From Vibrio sp. 14G-20 (GTDB lineage: Bacteria; Pseudomonadota; Gammaproteobacteria; Enterobacterales; Vibrionaceae), in assembly GCF_026241515.1 (NCBI RefSeq), contig NZ_JAPHPW010000002.1, positions 1-64,000 of the forward strand: DNA of 64,000 nt, read 5' to 3'. Positions within the stretch are counted from its first letter, which is position 1; every line of letters starts with the position of its first letter. The notes under the pieces are model-generated. The model had not been told where the DNA came from and made no database searches. It was given only the letters and a program-made list of their open reading frames with translations. The position numbers and the translations under genes are program-made. Shown here piece by piece: positions 1 through 8,609 of the stretch.

Positions 1-6
1 CCAACT

Positions 7-38
7 CCGTTATTACTTAATTGTAGTTGCAATAACGG
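7..38. repeat. Inverted repeat at the junction upstream of the truncated deaminase
   Basis: CCGTTATT (7-14) and AATAACGG (31-38) form a perfect 8-bp inverted repeat with a 16-base spacer, just before the place where deaminase homology starts. None of the three plus-strand frames of bases 1-53 reads as deaminase. It could be the edge of an inserted element, a hairpin, or chance at a sequence boundary; one copy at the window edge cannot settle this. Confidence 0.35.
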
Positions 39-53
39 GGCGGACCATACATT

Positions 54-512
54 TTGACTGTGGCTCATGCAGGGGAAGAAGGACCAGCTCAAAACATCGT
101 CGATGCGATTGAGATGCTCAATGTGAGTCGTGTCGATCATGGTGTGCAGTGCATGGCAGATGACGCTTTGATTGCCGAATTGATTGAGACGAAAATGCCG
201 CTGACCGTGTGTCCATTGTCTAACATTAAATTGCGTGTATTCGATGTGATGGAAGACCACAACATTGTCGAACTGTTGAGAAAGGGCGTGGCTGTAACGA
301 TCAATTCGGACGACCCTGCTTATTTCGGTGGTTACATGTCAGATAACTTTAATGCTGTTAGCCAAGCTCATGAGATGACGCACCAAGAGTTAGCGCAGTT
401 TAGTTTGAATGCGATAGATGCGAGCTTTATTGAAGCGCCATTAAAGCAGCAATATCGTGAGCTCGTTCAAGACTATCTTTCTAAAGCTGATTTTGAGTCG
501 CCTGTCGTTTAG
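54..512 (+). pseudogene. Adenine/adenosine deaminase, 5'-truncated C-terminal part
   Basis: This is the C-terminal 152 residues of an Add-family deaminase, which hydrolyses the 6-amino group of adenine or adenosine. HAGEEGP (general acid/base Glu), the DHGV His and the NSDDP zinc-ligand Asp motif are all visible. CPLSNIKLRV and DDPAYFGGY favour the adenine deaminase branch over E. coli Add. The family is usually about 330-345 residues, so the half carrying the HxH zinc ligands is missing. The loss is not just the window edge: an in-frame TAA lies at 33-35, and homology begins at Leu-Thr-Val-Ala-His (TTG at 54). With no good start or ribosome site I treat it as a broken gene. A chimeric assembly or contig edge is the alternative. 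Confidence 0.75.
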
Positions 513-549
513 ATTTCGGCGGCCAAAGCTCTGAAGTAAAGTGCCTTAT

Positions 550-580
550 AACGACTGACATATGTTGGTCGTTTTTTTTA
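550..580 (+). terminator. Intrinsic terminator after the deaminase remnant
   Basis: AACGACTGAC (550-559) pairs with GTTGGTCGTT (564-573), including two G-T pairs, around a 4-base loop. A run of eight T follows directly. It lies 38 bp past the deaminase stop. Confidence 0.85.
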
Positions 581-756
581 TATTGGGTTTACGCAATTCT
601 TAGTCTAAGAAATAACCTAACTTACTAAGAGATATGATTTTATTTTGCTAAAAACACTCGTTCTATCTGTAATGAACTATCTTTATAAGGAGTGTAAAAT
701 TCAGCACTAAGGCTGTATGACGTAAACATAGCGATTGTCGGAGGAGGAATACACCG

Positions 757-1473
757 TTGTTAGACCCAACAATCAGTGAACAAATTGAGTGGCCTTGTGA
801 ATTGCCGCAAGAATTGATCGATAGCCTAATCGAAATTGCTGTTTTCAAAACGAGTGTTCATAGCCTCGAAATTACCCAAAAATTCCAAAACCTGCCTGGC
901 GTTTTCTATATTCTCAGCGGCTCCGCGGGAATCTGCTTTTCTACCGAAAATATGAAAAGCATATCCGGTGGTGTGATCGGAAGGGGAGATTGGATAGGCG
1001 CTTTGACTATTCATGCCAACTACAACCTCTTTGCTGTGGCAGAGGAGGTCGAGCCTATCACTATGGTACTGTTTCCCGCCGAGAAAGTGTTAGCGCTGGC
1101 TGAAGAGCAGTGCATGGTATTCAAATGGCTGCTGCATAGTGGGACCAGAGCACAATCTATTTGGATGCAAGCTTACTTATCCTCGATTCATGAAAAAGAA
1201 CAGAAAACCATTTATGTTTTGTTGGAACTTGCGGCGCGCCAGAACAATATTGCAGGTGCAACTGTGAGTATTAATATCTCACAAACTCAATTGAGTACCA
1301 TTACCGGGATCTCTAGACCCAGATTGAATGAGGTGCTCAAAGGAATAGAGCAACAGGGCTTAGTGAAGATCCAAAGAGGGAAGGTGTTTATCACCGATAT
1401 TGAGGGGTTGTATGAGCGTATTTCACCAATGAATTTAATGATGCGCGATCCTGTCGCTGAGATTAAGGTGTGA
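757..1473 (+). CDS. Crp/Fnr-family transcriptional regulator
   Basis: This 238-residue protein has the Crp/Fnr layout. An N-terminal cyclic-nucleotide-binding-like beta-roll (about residues 20-130) is followed by a dimer helix and a C-terminal winged helix. The recognition segment is ISQTQLSTITGISRPRLNEV, then GLVKIQRGKVFI for the wing. The start is TTG at 757, chosen because GGAGGAGG sits 9 bases upstream. There is no Fnr-type N-terminal Cys cluster, so oxygen sensing through an Fe-S cluster is unlikely; the ligand is unknown. It stands alone between a terminator and a small ORF, so its targets cannot be read from context. Confidence 0.85.
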   Translation: MLDPTISEQIEWPCELPQELIDSLIEIAVFKTSVHSLEITQKFQNLPGVFYILSGSAGICFSTENMKSISGGVIGRGDWIGALTIHANYNLFAVAEEVEPITMVLFPAEKVLALAEEQCMVFKWLLHSGTRAQSIWMQAYLSSIHEKEQKTIYVLLELAARQNNIAGATVSINISQTQLSTITGISRPRLNEVLKGIEQQGLVKIQRGKVFITDIEGLYERISPMNLMMRDPVAEIKV

Positions 1474-1637
1474 AACTCTAACAGCAGAGCTAACCTTTGG
1501 ATGATTAGATTTCAATGATTAATAAATATCAAAGAAAAAATTATGCACAGTGTTCTTTTAGGAACATACATCAAAAGAGAATATCTATAATGTTGACTCT
1601 AGATTTATAAATTGAATTAGAGCGGAATAGAATTGTT

Positions 1638-1796
1638 ATGAAAATGGCTGTATTGGAATATAAAGTATTGGGACTTGGTGACTGGATTAAAACAAGGGTT
1701 TCTAGCCGCTGTGCCCATTTACTAGCAGCTGAGTATAAAGCGCTAGGATGGCCAACTAAAGTGGATGGTAAAGTGTTATCTACTGAGTCTGCTTAA
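1638..1796 (+). CDS. Small hypothetical protein (52 aa)
   Basis: An ATG-started frame encodes 52 residues beginning MKMAVLEYKVLGLGDWIK and ending TKVDGKVLSTESA. It is basic, with one Cys and no signal peptide or membrane segment. The upstream AGCGGAATAG is only a moderate ribosome site. It is followed within 40 bp by a strong terminator. The reasonable amino-acid mix and terminator position suggest a real small gene, but I do not recognise the family. Confidence 0.5.
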   Translation: MKMAVLEYKVLGLGDWIKTRVSSRCAHLLAAEYKALGWPTKVDGKVLSTESA

Positions 1797-1830
1797 CCTC
1801 TATAAGCCTAAATCATCTAGATGAAGACAA

Positions 1831-1868
1831 AAAAGAAGCTGGCAGTGTGCCAGCTTCTTTCATTTTTA
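1831..1868. terminator. Bidirectional terminator between convergent genes
   Basis: AAAGAAGCTGGCA (about 1832-1844) and TGCCAGCTTCTTT (1848-1860) form a 13-bp perfect stem with a 3-base loop. A-rich sequence lies on one side and T-rich on the other. It separates the small plus-strand ORF from the minus-strand DUF2057 gene. Confidence 0.88.
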
Positions 1869-1884
1869 AATTAGGACCATTGAG

Positions 1885-2550
1885 CTACTTGTTCACGTAG
1901 TCTTTGAATTTCTGCTTGGTTTCAGCATCTGATTTTTCGTACCAGAAATAGAGCATCTCTTCAGCTGTATTTGCTGCATTTCCGTCAATCTTTGCTGGAA
2001 GCGTTACTGGTTGTGCGACAGCAGCCGCTGCGCCCGCGCTAGCACCTACTGTAAGTGCTGCGATGCCGCCTTTCTGGTTGTACTCCTTCGCTTCTTGCGG
2101 GTACTTACGACCAATCTGCATGCCATCTTTGATAAGTTTGTCTTGCTTAACACTGATTGCATTTTGGTTTTCATCAACCAGTTTCCAATCTAAGTTTTGA
2201 AGGCCTTTTTTCGCTTCGTTGGTGTTACGGAACTTAGGCATGTCAAACGTCAATGCTGTGTCTGTCGCATCAAAAGTGGCAATAATGGTATCGCTATCGA
2301 CAAACTCGCGGTCGTTACCTTGGCTGAAAGCAAGTTGATATTTGAAAACGATTTGGTTCACGCCATCTGGAACGGTGATCGTTTTGCTCGAAGAGAAGAA
2401 ACCACCGTCGAGATCAGGCTTAGCCTCATTAACAGCTAAGACTTCGACTAAAGCATCTGCGCTAGAAGGAACTTCAATTGTTACGTCAGCTAACACTTGT
2501 GGCGCTGCGATAATTGTGGAAAGCAGCGCAATGGATTGTAATGTTTTCAT
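1885..2550 (-). CDS. DUF2057 family (YccT-like) periplasmic protein
   Basis: The 221-residue protein starts with a Sec signal peptide (MKTLQSIALLSTIIAAPQVLA, cleavage before DVTIEVP). The body fits the DUF2057/YccT family: a strand-rich N-terminal half with VNQIVFKYQ, then a C-terminal part with the alanine-rich TVGASAGAAAAVAQP and EEMLYFWYEKSD. The family is exported and its function is unknown. It is monocistronic, ending at a bidirectional terminator. Confidence 0.85.
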   Translation of the reverse strand: MKTLQSIALLSTIIAAPQVLADVTIEVPSSADALVEVLAVNEAKPDLDGGFFSSSKTITVPDGVNQIVFKYQLAFSQGNDREFVDSDTIIATFDATDTALTFDMPKFRNTNEAKKGLQNLDWKLVDENQNAISVKQDKLIKDGMQIGRKYPQEAKEYNQKGGIAALTVGASAGAAAAVAQPVTLPAKIDGNAANTAEEMLYFWYEKSDAETKQKFKDYVNK

Positions 2551-2656
2551 AGTTATACAGTTATTTAGGTGAGTTGTTCTACACTCGCATGCATAAAGCA
2601 GTATTTCAAGCTACCTTGTCTCGATTTGGCAAAATTCACCGAAACTTAACCAAAGC

Positions 2657-3082
2657 CTAGTTTTTGAATGTGTCGATTGTACGGTTTCTGTGCAAGTGAG
2701 GGCGTGATCTTGTACTTTCCTCTGTCACGTCATCATCGACGTCCAGTGAGGCTTGAGGAGAAGGTAAAGAGATATAAATAGGAATAATTGCCGCCACCCA
2801 AATGGCATAGATGGTAATGACTCGGTTGAAGGCGACGAACCAGGTTTCACTGCCGCTACCAGACAAGTAGTAACCCAATAAGGTAAGTAAGGTGCAGGCA
2901 ATAGCCCACATCACGGCTGATAGTGGATTTTTCGTTGTAGCTGCGAGTAAGACGATCGTAATGTAGGGCACGGCCATGGCAATACCCAAGGGTACACGAC
3001 AGTCGACCACAAAAATGATGGTAGCACCGAGTGCTAAGAATAAATGTGGGCCAGTGCTAGGTAAATTTACATTCCATATCAT
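2657..3082 (-). CDS. Small inner-membrane protein, last gene of the peroxidase-kinase operon
   Basis: The 141 residues contain about four hydrophobic helices in the first 110 positions (LFLALGATIIFVV, GIAMAVPYITIVLL, MWAIACTLLTLLGYYL, ITIYAIWVAAIIPIYI). An acidic then basic soluble tail of about 35 residues follows. It starts 13 bp after the hybrid-kinase stop, so it is very probably cotranscribed. The helix pattern resembles the membrane sensor part of some PAS histidine kinases, here without any kinase domain. A partner subunit for the adjacent kinase is possible but inferred from position only. Confidence 0.7.
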   Translation of the reverse strand: MIWNVNLPSTGPHLFLALGATIIFVVDCRVPLGIAMAVPYITIVLLAATTKNPLSAVMWAIACTLLTLLGYYLSGSGSETWFVAFNRVITIYAIWVAAIIPIYISLPSPQASLDVDDDVTEESTRSRPHLHRNRTIDTFKN

Positions 3083-3095
3083 ATGACACCTTCTT

Positions 3096-5489
3096 TTACC
3101 CCGTTTTTCGTTGCTGGTGGAGTTTGTGTATTAAGCGTGTTGCTTGATGGCTGTTGACCATCAACCGATTGATGAGTTGCTGAAGTAATTCAGCCTCGGG
3201 CATGATGTGCTTCTCCGTTACCTTTTCAGCCTCGGTTGCGAGCCCGAATACTTCACTCATTTCGTACCTTGATGCAATCGCTTTAACCGCCTTTAATGTT
3301 CTGGAGAGGTCATCCTGTTTGGCGTCCGAAAATAGCTCTATCAACTCATCGATTTCGTTTTCTAGCTCATCAACGAGAGAAGTTAAGCATTTGAGCTTTT
3401 CGTCTGATTTAAGCTCATCGTTAGCTAAGTATTGGCTACGCGACAGCTCTTCCTCTGTGAGTGGCAGTTTGTTCTTAGGATGACGTGTCAATATGGTTAC
3501 GTTGCTTTCTGCCTTGTTTGGAAGATTGTGTGCGTTAGCGGAGTGATGGCGGTTGACCTCAAACTGGTGATGAAATTCATTGATGGCGTTTTGTAAGCTA
3601 TTTTTCTGCAATGGCTTGGTGAGAACGAAATCTGCACCTGAAACGATAAATTCATCGTGAGCTTCTTTGAATACATCCGCTGTACAGGCGAAAATAACGG
3701 TAGTGAGCTTGAGTTCGTCGCGGATTTTTTGAATCGCTTCGATACCACTCATGTTGGGCATGTGGTTGTCCATTATGATGAGGTCGTATTGATTTGATGC
3801 TAGCTTATCGAGTGCTTGCAAGCCGTCGTAGGCGTTCTCTACGGTTAAGTTGATTGATTCACAGAACTTCCTAATTACCATTGCATTGATTTTGTTGTCT
3901 TCAACTAACAATACTGAGAAATCATCGAAAGTGTCATTGGTTTTGGTTGGCGTTTGCTCGACTACTTGTTCTTCAAGCTCATGCATTTCCAACGGCAAAG
4001 AGATCCTAAATTGAGTGCCCAAACCAAGTTGGCTGGAAACCTTAATTGTTCCGCCCATCAGTTCGACTAACTGCTGAACAATGGAAAGCCCTAATCCTGT
4101 GCCGCCAAACTTACGGGTTGTTGAGAGCTCGGCTTGTTCAAAGGCCGTAAATATATGGTCGATTTTGTCTTCTGCAATGCCAATACCGGTGTCAGTCACT
4201 AAGATGTTCACACTTGGTGGGGTAGTGGGTGCAATTAAAAATTCCACTTCAACCTTTCCTGACGCAGTAAACTTGACGGCATTGCCTGCCAAATTAAATA
4301 AAATCTGACGTGTACGTGCAGAATCACCAATCAACTGAATATTGGTAGGGATGTTATCTTTAATGGTAAAAGCGAGGCCTTTGTCTGACGCAAGTGGTGT
4401 TAATGTTTTATCGAGATGCGTCACGACGTCGGTGACCGAGAACGGGCTGTATTCGAGCTCCATCTTGCCTTGTTCTACCTTGGAAAAATCAAGAATGTCA
4501 TTCAATATGGTAACAAGGTGCTGTCCTGAATCAATGATGATTTGAGCTTGTTTTCGAGTATCCGTACTTTGTGAATCTTCTTTTATGATTTGAGCGATAC
4601 CTAACACACCATTCATTGGGGTTCGTAATTCGTGGCTCATGGTTGCGAGAAACAATGACTTCGCTTCGCTGGCTTTTTCTGCTTTATCTGCGGCTTCTTG
4701 ATAAGAGAGGTTGTTTCTCTTGAGTTCGAAGACTCTGAAGATAAACATGGTGAATGAGAATGCTAAAGTCAGTAACGCGAGAACAATAATAAGCTTAACG
4801 ATTAAGCTTTTAAGCTGGTCTTGAAGATCAGTAAACTGATGCTCAATATGTTCAATGTACTCCATGCTGTGTGCTGAAAGTACTTGAGATAGCAGTTGGC
4901 TTTGCTGCTGGTTGAGCTCGGTAAACGTCTTATAAAGATTCGCGAGCTCGGAGTTGACACCAGAATGTTGAATTTCAGTTCCCCCAATCAACACGCTCGC
5001 AAGCAGTTCGCTTTGAATATCGATATTTGCGTTGTTTACCTCAGCATTTGTAGGGTTAGCCCCTGTAAGTTGTAGAGTTAAAGATTGCAAAATAAACTGA
5101 CGAGCCACACTTAACCCTATTAGGTTGTCTAACGTATCTATATTCGCCATTGAAGCATCGTAAAAACGCTCCAATAATTGCGCTGTTGGTAAGTGTTTGA
5201 AGAACGTAGAGTGGATGTTATCGCTTTGAGAACTTTCTCTGAGCTTTTGTAATTCTCTTTCTAAAGCAACCAAATCAGCAGACATTTGATAAGGATTAGA
5301 AATACCGGCAAGCGCTGCATTAGTGATGTGATCACGCATTTCTAACACTTCATGGCCTAACTCACGAATAGGCTCTCCATATTCGGTGACATTTTCATGC
5401 TCGGAGTAGGTCAGCATAATAAAGCTAATTAAGCCGATGAAAAGCGATATAAACAGTAAAAATATGAGTCTGATCTTATTCATTTTCAA
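3096..5489 (-). CDS. Hybrid sensor histidine kinase (HisKA-HATPase-REC, degenerate Hpt)
   Basis: The 797-residue protein has TM1 (residues 7-27), a helical periplasmic sensor (about 30-225) and TM2 (230-252). HisKA carries His286 in MSHELRTPMNG. HATPase carries NLAGNAVKF, DTGIGIAED and GGTGLGLSI. A receiver follows with VEDN, LIIMDNHMPNMSG as phosphoacceptor region and LTKPL. The C-terminal ~120 residues are helical and Hpt-like, but the expected AHxLKG reads AVKAIA, with Val in place of the phospho-His. Its start overlaps the end of the cytochrome c peroxidase gene by 14 bp, so a redox or peroxide cue is plausible but unproven. Confidence 0.9.
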   Translation of the reverse strand: MKMNKIRLIFLLFISLFIGLISFIMLTYSEHENVTEYGEPIRELGHEVLEMRDHITNAALAGISNPYQMSADLVALERELQKLRESSQSDNIHSTFFKHLPTAQLLERFYDASMANIDTLDNLIGLSVARQFILQSLTLQLTGANPTNAEVNNANIDIQSELLASVLIGGTEIQHSGVNSELANLYKTFTELNQQQSQLLSQVLSAHSMEYIEHIEHQFTDLQDQLKSLIVKLIIVLALLTLAFSFTMFIFRVFELKRNNLSYQEAADKAEKASEAKSLFLATMSHELRTPMNGVLGIAQIIKEDSQSTDTRKQAQIIIDSGQHLVTILNDILDFSKVEQGKMELEYSPFSVTDVVTHLDKTLTPLASDKGLAFTIKDNIPTNIQLIGDSARTRQILFNLAGNAVKFTASGKVEVEFLIAPTTPPSVNILVTDTGIGIAEDKIDHIFTAFEQAELSTTRKFGGTGLGLSIVQQLVELMGGTIKVSSQLGLGTQFRISLPLEMHELEEQVVEQTPTKTNDTFDDFSVLLVEDNKINAMVIRKFCESINLTVENAYDGLQALDKLASNQYDLIIMDNHMPNMSGIEAIQKIRDELKLTTVIFACTADVFKEAHDEFIVSGADFVLTKPLQKNSLQNAINEFHHQFEVNRHHSANAHNLPNKAESNVTILTRHPKNKLPLTEEELSRSQYLANDELKSDEKLKCLTSLVDELENEIDELIELFSDAKQDDLSRTLKAVKAIASRYEMSEVFGLATEAEKVTEKHIMPEAELLQQLINRLMVNSHQATRLIHKLHQQRKTG

Positions 5490-6570
5490 ACTCCATTAAC
5501 ATTTGAGGGCGGTTACCTGTGAGGGATTCGAGGAAGACTTTAATATCGTTAATAGTCTGTTTTTCAAACGTTTTACCGAGTTGGCTTTCACCCATGATTT
5601 TGATCGCCTCTTCGAGTGTTGCTGTTTGACCATCATGAAAATAGGGTGCAGTGATCGCCACGTTTCTTAAGCTAGCAACACGAAATAAATGCTTGTCTTG
5701 TGGTTGCGCGGTAAACATAAAACGGCCTTGGTCTTCACTTCGTTCTGCACCCGTTTTTGATAACCCAAAGTAACCAAATCGCATCACCATTCCTCCACCA
5801 ATATTGGTGCCTTGGTGGCAACGAATGCAGCCTTCTTCTTGAAAGGTTTCCCAACCACGTTTAGCGGATTCAGAAAGTGCTGCGTTGTCACCTTGTAAAT
5901 ACAGGTCGAAAGGGGCGTTTGGTGTCGTCAAACCTCGCATAAATTCAATAAGTGCTGCCTTAATTGAAGCTTCGTCAATGGGCGTCGATTGTTCTTGGAA
6001 TAAGTTGATGTAAGTATCCGATCGAGACACATAGTCCGTAATATGTTGCCAGTTTGAATCCATTTCATCGACGTTGTGCACTGGGCCATCAATTTGATCA
6101 CCAAGGTTATTCACACGACCATCCCAGAAGAAACGATAGTTAAAAACTGCGTTGAAAACGGTGAGTGAATTTCTCATCCCCGCGCCGTTGACGCCAATCG
6201 AAACAGGAATAGCTTCAGCGCCGTTGCTTTGAAGGCTATGACAACTTTCACAGCTCACACTGCGATTAGAAGAAAGATTAGGGTCTTTAAATAGCACCCA
6301 ACCAATTTTAGCAAGGTCATTATTTATCTCGGGAGAATTTGGAATCGGAGATATGGGTTGGCTTGAAGCCACGGTTTTATGTGCGTGCTTTTCTTCTGAA
6401 TGTGCGGAGTGCCTTGAAGAGTGAGAGTCATCATGATCGCTTTCATGGGCGTGATTTTCTTGGTGTTCGAACGAAGTGTGCATTTTTGAAGAGGCTGCGT
6501 CATAAACTAGCATAGCGACTGAAACGACAATGACAGTTATGCTTATTACTGTTAAATATGGCGTTTTCAT
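5476..6570 (-). CDS. Di-haem cytochrome c peroxidase (CcpA/MauG family)
   Basis: The 364-residue protein has two c-type haem motifs, CESCH and CIRCH, spaced as in bacterial di-haem peroxidases. Family landmarks include NSLTVFNAVFNYRFFWDGR and RVASLRNVAITAPYFHDGQ. Such enzymes reduce hydrogen peroxide in the periplasm with electrons from small cytochromes. An N-terminal hydrophobic segment (about residues 5-25) anchors or exports it. Residues of about 35-70 form an unusual linker packed with His, Asp, Glu and Ser, resembling a metal-binding tail. It is first in an operon with the hybrid kinase (14-bp overlap) and a membrane protein. Confidence 0.88.
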   Translation of the reverse strand: MKTPYLTVISITVIVVSVAMLVYDAASSKMHTSFEHQENHAHESDHDDSHSSRHSAHSEEKHAHKTVASSQPISPIPNSPEINNDLAKIGWVLFKDPNLSSNRSVSCESCHSLQSNGAEAIPVSIGVNGAGMRNSLTVFNAVFNYRFFWDGRVNNLGDQIDGPVHNVDEMDSNWQHITDYVSRSDTYINLFQEQSTPIDEASIKAALIEFMRGLTTPNAPFDLYLQGDNAALSESAKRGWETFQEEGCIRCHQGTNIGGGMVMRFGYFGLSKTGAERSEDQGRFMFTAQPQDKHLFRVASLRNVAITAPYFHDGQTATLEEAIKIMGESQLGKTFEKQTINDIKVFLESLTGNRPQMLMEFENE

Positions 6571-6629
6571 AGCATCAGTTCCATCTAGTTTAGATAATTT
6601 GCCAAGTCAGAATCCGTCTGTTCTTGCCC

Positions 6630-6659
6630 TTATTCACCTTGTAAATGCTAGGTGAATAA
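6630..6659. promoter_or_regulatory. Inverted repeat upstream of the peroxidase-kinase operon
   Basis: TTATTCACC (6630-6638) and GGTGAATAA (6651-6659) are perfect 9-bp arms with a 12-base spacer. They lie 60-90 bp upstream of the peroxidase start on the minus strand, which suits an operator. A transcript hairpin is the alternative. No other gene lies in 6571-6919. Confidence 0.5.
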
Positions 6660-6804
6660 ATATAAATCTAGTTGCGCATGGTTGATGTTGCAAGACAAGT
6701 GAAAGGAAATTAAATCGCTTGGGTGATTGTCTAGCGGGGAGTGATGAGCAGATCTTGAATTGAATGACGCTCTTTCAAATAAAATCAAGCCGAATAGCGT
6801 TAAA

Positions 6805-6846
6805 CGAAAAAAGCCGCGGTCACTCAAGTGAGTTACCACGGCTTTC
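6805..6846 (-). terminator. Terminator of the minus-strand sulfatase
   Basis: AAGCCGCGGTCACTC (6811-6825) pairs with GAGTTACCACGGCTT (6830-6844), with two mismatches and a 4-base loop. On the minus strand the hairpin is followed by a run of six T. It lies about 75 bp beyond the sulfatase stop. Confidence 0.8.
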
Positions 6847-6919
6847 GTATTAGATTATGGATTTACTATAAATCTTAGTTCAATACACAATCTAAACAGC
6901 TTGTATAGTCTAGGTAGGC

Positions 6920-8482
6920 TTATTTAGCTTGCGCTGCCGCCGCTTCTAGTTGCTTAAGTTTACCTTGAAGCATGTAAGCATTTTGGTTGAAGTTACCAGG
7001 GTTCAACACTTGGCTTTGCTGCATTGGGTAGTCAGGTAGCGTGTTCATGAATTCTTGCACTTTGCCGCCTACTGGTACGAATAGCCACATGTTGTCTGCC
7101 ATCCAGCGTAGGTACATGCCAGATTCGTGTGGTGCTTTTTCGAATGGGTCAGCACGTAGGTGAACAACTTGAGGCCAGTTTGGTTGGAAACGAACCGCGT
7201 CAACGATGTTACCGTCCATTACTGCGAATGAAATCTTGAAGTCATTCCAACGCACTGCGTTTAGCTCAGCGTTTGCAGAGAAGTAAAGCATGCTATCACG
7301 AGGGCCTTTCTCTTCTTTACCTTCGAAGAAAGGTAGGAAGTTGTAACCATCTAGGTGTACACGCCAGTTCTTACCGTTGTAAGACGCGCCTTTATCAGAA
7401 GCTAGCTTCTCAACCACTTTGTCATCACCAGCTGCTGCGAGTAGAGTAGGGATCCAGTCTTGGTGACTCATGATGTCGTTGATCTTAGTTCCCGGTTTGA
7501 TAGTACCAGGCCAGCGAACTAGCTGAGGAACACGCATACCGCCTTCGTAAGTAGTACCTTTCTCACCGTGGAAGTAAGTTGCACCACCATCAGGCCAAGA
7601 TACTGTCTCTGCGCCGTTATCGGTAGAGTAGATTACGATTGTGTTGTCTGCGATCTTTAGCTCATCAAGCTTGTCTAGAAGGATACCTACTTGGTCATCG
7701 TGCTCTAACATACCATCAGCGTAGATGCTGATACCTGATGCGCCTTGGTATTTCTCTTGTAGACGAGTCCACACGTGCATACGTGTTGTGTTGTGCCAGA
7801 TGAAGAATGGTTTGTCAGCTTTCACTGCTTTTTCCATGAAGGCTAGAGATTCTTCTAGGAACTCCTCATCCGCGTGCTCCATACGTTTACGCGTCATAGG
7901 ACCTGTATCTTCAATCTTACCGTCAGCTGTTGACTTGATTACACCACGAGGGCCGAAGTTCTTACGGAACTCAGGATCTTTAGGGTAGTAGTATGTCTCT
8001 GGCTCTTCTTCTGCATTCAGGTGGTATAGGTTACCGAAGAACTGGTCAAAACCGTGGTTTGTTGGAAGGTGTTTATCTTGGTCACCCATGTGGTTCTTAC
8101 CGAACTGAGCAGTCATGTAGCCCTGTTCTTTAAGAAGGTCAGCGATAGTTGGAGCCCAATCTGGGATACCGTGATCAGAGCCTGGCATACCGATAGTTAA
8201 TAGACCTGTACGGAAAGGTTCTTGACCTGTTAGGAATGCAGCACGACCAGCAGTACACGATTGCTGACCGTAGTGGTCAGTAAATAGTGCGCCTTCGTTA
8301 GCAATACGGTCGATGTTAGGCGTTTCGTAACCCATCATACCGTTGTTGTATGCACTGATGTTGAATACACCAATGTCATCACCCCAGATAGCAAGAATGT
8401 TTGGTTTTTCTGCTGCTGTTGCCGCTGAAGAAGCTGCTAATAAGCCAACACCTAATGCTAGTTTATTAATTTTAGTACCCAT
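6920..8482 (-). CDS. Periplasmic sulfatase (Cys-type, formylglycine-dependent)
   Basis: The 520-residue alkaline-phosphatase-fold sulfatase hydrolyses sulfate esters. A signal peptide (residues 1-24, ending AATAA) precedes KPNILAIWGDDIG, which carries the metal-binding Asp pair 35/36. The maturation site is SCTAGR with Cys76, fitting C-x-A-x-R; this Cys must become formylglycine. Other active-site elements are GKNHMGD, STDNGAE and FHGEKGT. The substrate cannot be read from sequence; algal sulfated polysaccharide or a small sulfate ester are possible. It is divergent from a close paralogue at 8829 and shares its regulatory region. A radical-SAM maturase is encoded at 24533. Confidence 0.9.
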   Translation of the reverse strand: MGTKINKLALGVGLLAASSAATAAEKPNILAIWGDDIGVFNISAYNNGMMGYETPNIDRIANEGALFTDHYGQQSCTAGRAAFLTGQEPFRTGLLTIGMPGSDHGIPDWAPTIADLLKEQGYMTAQFGKNHMGDQDKHLPTNHGFDQFFGNLYHLNAEEEPETYYYPKDPEFRKNFGPRGVIKSTADGKIEDTGPMTRKRMEHADEEFLEESLAFMEKAVKADKPFFIWHNTTRMHVWTRLQEKYQGASGISIYADGMLEHDDQVGILLDKLDELKIADNTIVIYSTDNGAETVSWPDGGATYFHGEKGTTYEGGMRVPQLVRWPGTIKPGTKINDIMSHQDWIPTLLAAAGDDKVVEKLASDKGASYNGKNWRVHLDGYNFLPFFEGKEEKGPRDSMLYFSANAELNAVRWNDFKISFAVMDGNIVDAVRFQPNWPQVVHLRADPFEKAPHESGMYLRWMADNMWLFVPVGGKVQEFMNTLPDYPMQQSQVLNPGNFNQNAYMLQGKLKQLEAAAAQAK

Positions 8483-8575
8483 AAGGACTCCGATTCACTT
8501 TAAAGATTAATGCGTTAGAGCAACACATCGTTGGGCAAACATTAATCTCTAAAATCGGTCGTGTCTTTTTATAGT

Positions 8576-8609
8576 GGTTATAACTAATTGTTATGGGGTT
8601 ATTATAACC
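8576..8609. promoter_or_regulatory. Cluster of ATAAC/GTTAT dyads between the divergent sulfatases
   Basis: Two adjoining dyads are visible: ATAAC-TAATT-GTTAT (8580-8594) and GGTTAT-T-ATAACC (8597-8609), preceded by GGTTATAAC at 8576. They sit in the 319-bp gap (8483-8801) between the two sulfatase genes, about 95 bp from the minus-strand start. ATAAC-N5-GTTAT has the T-N11-A shape of a LysR-type box, and a LysR gene lies in the cluster. Apart from these sites I see no gene in 8483-8801. Confidence 0.6.

Noticed and set aside
7..38. Integron attC site
   Set aside because: The arms do not carry the RYYYAAC/GTTRRRY core pair and no cassette array or integrase is visible.
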